From Gammaproteobacteria bacterium (lineage in GTDB: Bacteria; Pseudomonadota; Gammaproteobacteria; UBA4575): 12,786 nucleotides of DNA. Of this stretch, positions 7,347 to 12,786 are shown in pieces. A program made the position numbers and the translations under genes. The number at the start of each line of letters is the position of its first letter. The first letter of the stretch is position 1. Under the pieces are notes generated by a model. It was given only the letters and a program-made list of their open reading frames with translations. It was not told where the DNA came from and did no database searches. The stretch is from assembly GCA_027297825.1 (NCBI GenBank), contig JAPUHH010000066.1, forward strand, positions 1-12,786, written 5' to 3'.

Positions 7347-7348
7347 AA
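7333..7348 (+). promoter_or_regulatory. NrdR-box-like site 2
   Basis: Bases 7333-7348 (CCCCAATCTATAGTAA) match 11 of 16 consensus positions, including CAAT and TATAGT. The site lies exactly 31 bp from site 1, three helical turns, a spacing typical of paired NrdR sites. It covers the -10. On its own it is weak; the spacing gives it weight. Confidence 0.5.
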
Positions 7349-7463
7349 TTCTACTTCCACAATTGCCCTCAAGGCAGTTCCCGAAGAAAACTATAAGATC
7401 ACACAGGGAGCGGTGGAAACAGGACAAAAATCCATAACATAGAATCTTTAGCTGAGAGACCAG

Positions 7464-10349
7464 ATGCAGCCAGAACACACTACTATTGCCAATGCTGAAA
7501 CCATGCATCAGCCACAAGAACAAACCGCAACAGCCAACCTGGAAATTGCCGCTACTGCACCCGGACACTTCCGAGTCATACGCCGTAATGGCAAGGTAAC
7601 CAACTTTGATCGCGATAAAATTAAGGTCGCAGTCACCAAAGCCTTTCTCGCCGTAGAAGGCGGCAATGCTGCTGCTTCAACACGCATTCATGAAATGGTG
7701 GATGAGATTACCGAGAAAGTTTTTTACGCACTTTCTCGCAGTCGCCCTCAAGGTGGCACCTTTCATATAGAAGACATTCAAGATCAAGTCGAATTAGCCT
7801 TAATGCGCTATGGGCAGCACAAAATTGCGCGTGCCTATGTCTTGTATCGCGAACAGCGTTCACAAGAACGCGCACAGCAAGCCAAAGCAAATGCACAAAT
7901 GCAAGCAACCAGCCAACAGACTATCTCCACCATTACTGTGTTGGATGCTGAAGGCAAACAAAACCCTTTAGATACTGAGCGTCTGACTCGCATGGTAACC
8001 GAAGCCTGTTCTGGCACTGAAAATGTAAAAGCGTCACCTATCATTAGTGAAACACTGCGCAACTTATACGACGGTATCCCCGAGCAGGAAGTGGGCGCCG
8101 CCTTAGCCATGAGTGCGCGCACCATGATTGAGCAAGACCCTAACTACACCTATGTTGCAGCACGTTTATTACTCGACACTCTGCGACGTGAAGCACTCAG
8201 TTTTGTACACGGTGTAGCTGCTGAAGCAACGTTTAAAGAAATGTCATATCAATACGCCGACTATTTTGAGCGCTACATTCACAAAGCAGCCGAACTCGAA
8301 CTTGTTGCTCCAAAGCTGGCGGCCGAATATGACTTAAAGAAACTCGGCAAAGCCTTAAAGCCAGAGCGTGACCATCAGTTCACCTACCTCGGCATGCAAA
8401 CTTTATATGACCGTTACTTTATTCATAGCGATGGCATCCGCTTTGAATTACCTCAAGCCTTCTTCATGCGTGTTGCCATGGGCTTGGCCACCAATGAAGT
8501 CGAACGTGAAGCGCGCACCATCGAGTTTTACAACTTGTTATCGTCTTTTGACTTCATGAGTTCAACACCCACCTTGTTTAACTCTGGCACCTTACGCCCA
8601 CAATTATCTTCTTGTTACTTAACCACCGTGCCAGACGATCTACACGGCATTTTTGAAGCCATTCAAGACGATGCCATGCTATCCAAATATGCGGGTGGTT
8701 TAGGCAACGACTGGTCACGCGTGCGTTCCATGGGTTCACACATCAAAGGCACCAATGGCAAATCACAAGGTGTCGTACCATTCTTAAAAGTAGCCAACGA
8801 TACTGCCGTTGCAGTGAACCAGGGCGGCAAACGCAAAGGCGCCATGTGTGCGTATTTAGAAACTTGGCACTTAGACATTGAAGAGTTTTTAGACCTTCGC
8901 AAAAACACCGGCGACGATCGTCGTCGCACCCACGACATGAACACCGCCAACTGGGTGCCTGATTTATTCATGAAGCGTGTTAGTGAAGAACAAGACTTGA
9001 CCTTATTCTCACCACATGAATCCGCAGACATACATGAACTCAGCGGCGAAGAATTTGAAAAGTGTTACGTAGCGTTTGAAGAAAAAGCTGCACGCGGTGA
9101 AATCAAAAACTTCAAAAAAGTAAAAGCGCAAGACCTATGGCGCAAAATGCTTGGCATGTTGTACGAAACCGGACATCCTTGGATTACCTTTAAAGATCCT
9201 TGCAACTTGCGCTCGCCACAACAACACATTGGTGTCGTGCACTCTTCTAATTTATGCACTGAAATTACCCTCAACACATCTGACGATGAAATTGCCGTGT
9301 GTAACTTAGGTTCAGTGAATCTCGCCGCACACATTGATGAAAACGGTTTAAATCTTCATAAACTCGAAAAAACCATTACCACTGCCATGCGCATGTTGGA
9401 TAACGTGATTGAATACAACTACTACAGTGTTGCCAAAGCACGTCGTTCTAACTTACGTCATCGCCCCGTAGGGCTCGGTATGATGGGCTTTCAAGATGCG
9501 CTCTATAAGCAACGCATTGCCTATAGCACTGATGACGCCGTAGAGTTTGCGGATCGTTCGATGGAAGCAATCAGCTACTACGCCATTAAAGCTTCTTCTG
9601 ATTTAGCCGAAGAACGCGGCGCCTATGCCACCTTTAAAGGCTCACTATGGGATCAAGGCATTCTGCCAATCGACTCAATCGAGCTATTAGAAAAAGGCCG
9701 TGGCAGTTACTTAAAACAAGACCGCTCCATGACCATGGATTGGGACAGTCTACGCCAACGTGTAAAAACCGTCGGCATGCGCAACTCCAACACCATGGCG
9801 ATTGCACCGACCGCCACCATTTCCAATATTTGTGGTGTCACGCAAAGTATCGAGCCTACCTATCAAAACTTATTTGTGAAATCGAATTTATCCGGTGAAT
9901 TTACCGTCATTAATCCCTACCTAGTAGAAGATTTAAAAAAACACGGTGTCTGGGATGAAGTGATGGCCAATGACCTCAAATATTTTGATGGCAGTGTGCA
10001 ATCCATTGACCGTATTCCAGATGAATTAAAAACCATTTACACCACCGCGTTTGAAGTGGATCCACGTTGGTTAATCGAAGCCGCTTCGCGCCGACAGAAG
10101 TGGATTGATCAAGCCCAGTCACTCAATCTCTACATGTCAGAGCCTTCAGGCAAAAAACTAGACAACTTATACAAACTTGCCTGGGTACGCGGTTTAAAAA
10201 CCACGTACTACTTACGCTCCATGGGCGCGACGCATGTAGAAAAAAGTACCGTCCAAGGTCGAGAAAGCAAGCTCAATGCCGTCAGCAATGGCAGCAAAGC
10301 ACCCAAAGCTTGTTCGATCTTAGATCCAGAATGTGAAGCTTGCCAATAG
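7464..10349 (+). CDS. nrdA: Class Ia ribonucleoside-diphosphate reductase, large (alpha) subunit
   Basis: A 961-residue protein that reduces ribonucleoside diphosphates to deoxy forms together with NrdB. Two ATP-cone domains come first, at about 35-135 (from FRVIRRNG) and 153-245. One or both sense ATP/dATP and set overall activity. The catalytic barrel follows. Visible active-site residues are Cys384 (SSCYLTT) and Cys613 (AVCNLGS), the redox pair; the Asn596-Cys598-Glu600 triad with the thiyl Cys; and APTATIS (781-787). Tyr915-Tyr916 are the radical-transfer pair. The C-terminal Cys set is CSILDPECEACQ (950-961), which passes electrons from thioredoxin or glutaredoxin. The ATG at 7464 is the first possible start because a TAG in frame lies at 7449. 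Its ribosome site (GAGAG, 7454-7458) is weak. nrdB follows after 106 bases. Confidence 0.97.
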   Translation: MQPEHTTIANAETMHQPQEQTATANLEIAATAPGHFRVIRRNGKVTNFDRDKIKVAVTKAFLAVEGGNAAASTRIHEMVDEITEKVFYALSRSRPQGGTFHIEDIQDQVELALMRYGQHKIARAYVLYREQRSQERAQQAKANAQMQATSQQTISTITVLDAEGKQNPLDTERLTRMVTEACSGTENVKASPIISETLRNLYDGIPEQEVGAALAMSARTMIEQDPNYTYVAARLLLDTLRREALSFVHGVAAEATFKEMSYQYADYFERYIHKAAELELVAPKLAAEYDLKKLGKALKPERDHQFTYLGMQTLYDRYFIHSDGIRFELPQAFFMRVAMGLATNEVEREARTIEFYNLLSSFDFMSSTPTLFNSGTLRPQLSSCYLTTVPDDLHGIFEAIQDDAMLSKYAGGLGNDWSRVRSMGSHIKGTNGKSQGVVPFLKVANDTAVAVNQGGKRKGAMCAYLETWHLDIEEFLDLRKNTGDDRRRTHDMNTANWVPDLFMKRVSEEQDLTLFSPHESADIHELSGEEFEKCYVAFEEKAARGEIKNFKKVKAQDLWRKMLGMLYETGHPWITFKDPCNLRSPQQHIGVVHSSNLCTEITLNTSDDEIAVCNLGSVNLAAHIDENGLNLHKLEKTITTAMRMLDNVIEYNYYSVAKARRSNLRHRPVGLGMMGFQDALYKQRIAYSTDDAVEFADRSMEAISYYAIKASSDLAEERGAYATFKGSLWDQGILPIDSIELLEKGRGSYLKQDRSMTMDWDSLRQRVKTVGMRNSNTMAIAPTATISNICGVTQSIEPTYQNLFVKSNLSGEFTVINPYLVEDLKKHGVWDEVMANDLKYFDGSVQSIDRIPDELKTIYTTAFEVDPRWLIEAASRRQKWIDQAQSLNLYMSEPSGKKLDNLYKLAWVRGLKTTYYLRSMGATHVEKSTVQGRESKLNAVSNGSKAPKACSILDPECEACQ

Positions 10350-10353
10350 GCTC

Positions 10354-10440
10354 ATGCAAGTATTACGTGAAGTAGACCGAAACCATGCGATGACACAGCT
10401 AGCGTTAAAAAACAGCGTTTATAAGTTTGGTTTGAACTAA
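10354..10440 (+). CDS. Possible 28-residue small ORF between nrdA and nrdB
   Basis: An ATG four bases after the nrdA stop opens a frame (MQVLREVDRNHAMTQLALKN, then SVYKFGLN) that ends exactly at 10440, just before the nrdB ribosome site AGGAGAAAGG. It fills almost the whole gap. The start has only a weak TAGG upstream, no motif is visible, and an open frame of this length could arise by chance. If translated it could couple nrdA and nrdB translation. Confidence 0.25.
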   Translation: MQVLREVDRNHAMTQLALKNSVYKFGLN

Positions 10441-10455
10441 AGGAGAAAGGAAAAT

Positions 10456-11718
10456 ATGCAAAGCTGGGAAGATCCAATTGCCGATGTACGACCCAACACC
10501 ACCAGCGCCACAGCGCCGGCTGTGTTTACCGAGCCTACTCCTGTAATTGAAGCCTTAGGTGAACCTGCGCAAGGCCGAAAAGACACCACTGTCACGGAAG
10601 CTACTGAAGGGTTACAAGAATTAAGACAACAGCACGAAACCAAAGAGAAAGGTGCCAACAAAAATGGAGGAGTTACCGGTCTTGAAGGCATCGAGATGGG
10701 TGCCAGTCGCATTCAAGTCGATGACAAAAAAATCATCAACTGCCGTGCCGATCTTAACCAATTAGTGCCCTTCAAATACGAGTGGGCTTGGCAAAAATAT
10801 CTAGATGGCTGTGCCAACCACTGGATGCCACAAGAAATTAACATGACCGCAGACATCGCGCTGTGGAAAAACCCCGAAGGCTTAACCGAAGACGAACGCA
10901 CCGTCATCAAACGTAACTTAGGTTTCTTCTCTACCGCAGACTCGCTGGTAGCGAATAACTTAGTACTCGCCGTGTATCGACACATTACCAATCCAGAATG
11001 TCGTCAATACTTATTACGTCAAGCGTTTGAAGAAGCAGTACACACCCATGCTTATCAATATTGCATTGAATCTTTGGGCTTGGATGAAGGCGAAGTGTTC
11101 AACATGTATCGCGAAATTCCATCGGTCGCCCGTAAGGCCGAGTGGGCACTACCATACACCAACAGTTTAGGGGATCCAGACTTTACCACTGGCTCTATTG
11201 AAGACAATCAACGCTTGTTACGTGACCTGATTGCCTTCTACGTCGTGTTTGAAGGCATCTTCTTCTATGTTGGCTTTGTGCAGATCCTCTCTATGGGTCG
11301 TCGCAACAAAATGACCGGCGTGGCGGAACAGTTTCAATACATTCTGCGTGATGAATCCATGCACATGAACTTTGGTATTGACGTGATCAACCAAATCAAA
11401 CTTGAAAATCCACAACTGTGGACCGACAGCTTCCAACAAGAAATGATCGAAATCATCAAAGGCGGCGTCGAACTAGAAACCAAATATGCATACGACACCA
11501 TGCCGCGCGGCATTTTGGGGTTGAACGCACCGATGTTTGAAGAATATCTAAAGTTTATTGCCAACCGACGTTTTGCGCAGATTGGTTTGCCACAGCAATA
11601 CCCCAGCGCGAGCAACCCCTTCCCTTGGATGTCAGAAATTTTAGATTTGAAGAAAGAAAAGAACTTCTTTGAAACCCGTGTAACCGAATACCAAACAGGC
11701 GGCGTCCTTACTTGGTAG
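10456..11718 (+). CDS. nrdB: Class Ia ribonucleoside-diphosphate reductase, small (beta) subunit
   Basis: A 420-residue ferritin-like protein that makes and stores the tyrosyl radical used by NrdA. The di-iron ligands can be placed: Asp162 (STADSLV), Glu193 and His196 (FEEAVHTHAY), Glu266 (VFEGIFF), Glu300 and His303 (RDESMHM). The radical Tyr is Tyr200, so this is the tyrosyl-radical type. The C-terminal tail (EYQTGGVLTW) should dock on NrdA. Residues 1-85 are a low-complexity extension rich in Thr, Glu, Ala and Pro before the conserved part (VDDKKIINCRADLNQL), making the protein longer than E. coli NrdB. Similar extensions are known to me from Pseudomonas-type NrdB. AGGAGAAAGG directly upstream supports the start. 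A second ATG (10696, Met81) also has a GAAGG seven bases upstream. The gene is in an operon with nrdA. Confidence 0.96.
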   Translation: MQSWEDPIADVRPNTTSATAPAVFTEPTPVIEALGEPAQGRKDTTVTEATEGLQELRQQHETKEKGANKNGGVTGLEGIEMGASRIQVDDKKIINCRADLNQLVPFKYEWAWQKYLDGCANHWMPQEINMTADIALWKNPEGLTEDERTVIKRNLGFFSTADSLVANNLVLAVYRHITNPECRQYLLRQAFEEAVHTHAYQYCIESLGLDEGEVFNMYREIPSVARKAEWALPYTNSLGDPDFTTGSIEDNQRLLRDLIAFYVVFEGIFFYVGFVQILSMGRRNKMTGVAEQFQYILRDESMHMNFGIDVINQIKLENPQLWTDSFQQEMIEIIKGGVELETKYAYDTMPRGILGLNAPMFEEYLKFIANRRFAQIGLPQQYPSASNPFPWMSEILDLKKEKNFFETRVTEYQTGGVLTW

Positions 11719-11752
11719 TGACATTGGGTTTTATGTAACCGGCGTTATGGGG

Positions 11753-11768
11753 CCACCACTTATGGTGG
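11753..11768 (+). repeat. Small hairpin between nrdB and its terminator
   Basis: CCACCA (11753-11758) pairs perfectly with TGGTGG (11763-11768) around the loop CTTA. No T-run follows directly. It stands 7 bases before the terminator hairpin and may protect the 3' end of the nrdAB mRNA. Confidence 0.45.
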
Positions 11769-11775
11769 TTATATT

Positions 11776-11804
11776 AAGGGAGCACCTTCTGCTCCCTTTT
11801 TTTT
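11776..11804 (+). terminator. Intrinsic terminator of the nrdAB operon
   Basis: A perfect 9-bp stem (AAGGGAGCA, 11776-11784, with TGCTCCCTT, 11790-11798) around the loop CCTTC runs into a tract of T ending at 11804. It is 58 bases after the nrdB stop and is a textbook factor-independent terminator. Confidence 0.93.
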
Positions 11805-11962
11805 ATCTACGTGGACGTAGTGTATGCTGGAAACGCAGGACACAGTTTTCAGTATTCTTTGTCAAACTTTGGAAGTGCAGAAAATGCAGGAACAATTATC
11901 TGCATGCTAGTAAGCCACAGAAGTTAGAATATAGGGACGAAAATTAATCAGGTTGATGTTCT

Positions 11963-12733
<771 letters not shown>

Positions 12734-12786
12734 ATTAAATCAATAACTTATCCACTTACTAAACCACACTAGCAAACCATTGAATG

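Larger units (their letters stand above)
6980..7463. other. Divergent intergenic region between the ABC exporter and nrdA
   Basis: This 484-base gap holds no convincing gene. The left part (6980-7200) is very AT-rich and should contain the exporter promoter, though no clear -35/-10 pair is visible there on the minus strand. The right part holds the nrdA control region: DnaA box, two NrdR-like boxes and a promoter, with a predicted nrdA leader of about 110 bases. An 80-codon open frame over 7200-7442 crosses the promoter and is not believed. Confidence 0.7.

Noticed and set aside
7200..7442. 80-codon ORF upstream of nrdA
   Set aside because: It runs across the DnaA box, promoter and NrdR-like sites, has no ribosome site, and its translation shows no protein-like pattern.
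7464..11718. Several antisense and out-of-frame ORFs inside nrdA and nrdB
   Set aside because: They are shadows of strongly conserved coding sequence, lack ribosome sites and match nothing.
11747..11947. 66-codon ORF after nrdB
   Set aside because: It reads through the nrdAB terminator hairpin and T-run and has an odd Cys/Arg-rich composition.
12748..12756. DnaA-like box TTATCCACT
   Set aside because: It has one mismatch to the consensus and is isolated, with no promoter or replication feature beside it.

Overview
The window looks like chromosomal DNA from an AT-rich gammaproteobacterium. The main reason is the class Ia ribonucleotide reductase pair: a long NrdA with two N-terminal ATP-cones and an NrdB with a long low-complexity N-terminus, a layout I associate with Pseudomonas/Legionella-type bacteria. 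The species cannot be named from the sequence.

Layout. (1) Bases 1-199: start of an unrecognised minus-strand gene that runs off the left edge. (2) Bases 269-2828, plus strand: two related small cupin proteins and a 487-residue exported protein of unknown function. The first cupin is cytoplasmic and its natural N-terminus is in another frame; the second has a signal peptide. A degenerate 5' end of a further cupin copy lies between them. A likely terminator follows. (3) Bases 3009-4688: an exported di-heme cytochrome c peroxidase/MauG-family protein. (4) Minus strand, convergent: an Atm1-type ABC exporter followed 19 nt later by a stand-alone S24/LexA-fold protein whose usual catalytic Lys is Arg. 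(5) Bases 6980-7463: a divergent intergenic region carrying a consensus DnaA box and a strong sigma70-type promoter, with two NrdR-box-like sites 31 bp apart, one next to the -35 and one over the -10. (6) nrdA and nrdB, ended by a clear intrinsic terminator. (7) A short-chain dehydrogenase resembling dihydropteridine reductase, whose stop codon lies inside a 3' remnant of a tRNA-Thr(CGU) gene.

How the genes work together. nrdA-nrdB is a complete operon for making deoxyribonucleotides, with promoter sites that fit repression by NrdR and a possible DnaA input. The Atm1-type exporter and S24 protein form a probable two-gene transcript. The cupin/cupin/unknown/di-heme peroxidase stretch is the least explained part: three of its four products are predicted to be exported, and the cupins show recent duplication, frameshift and gain of a signal peptide. 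The truncated tRNA at the right edge looks like an integrase attachment-site scar, so a present or past island boundary may lie there.
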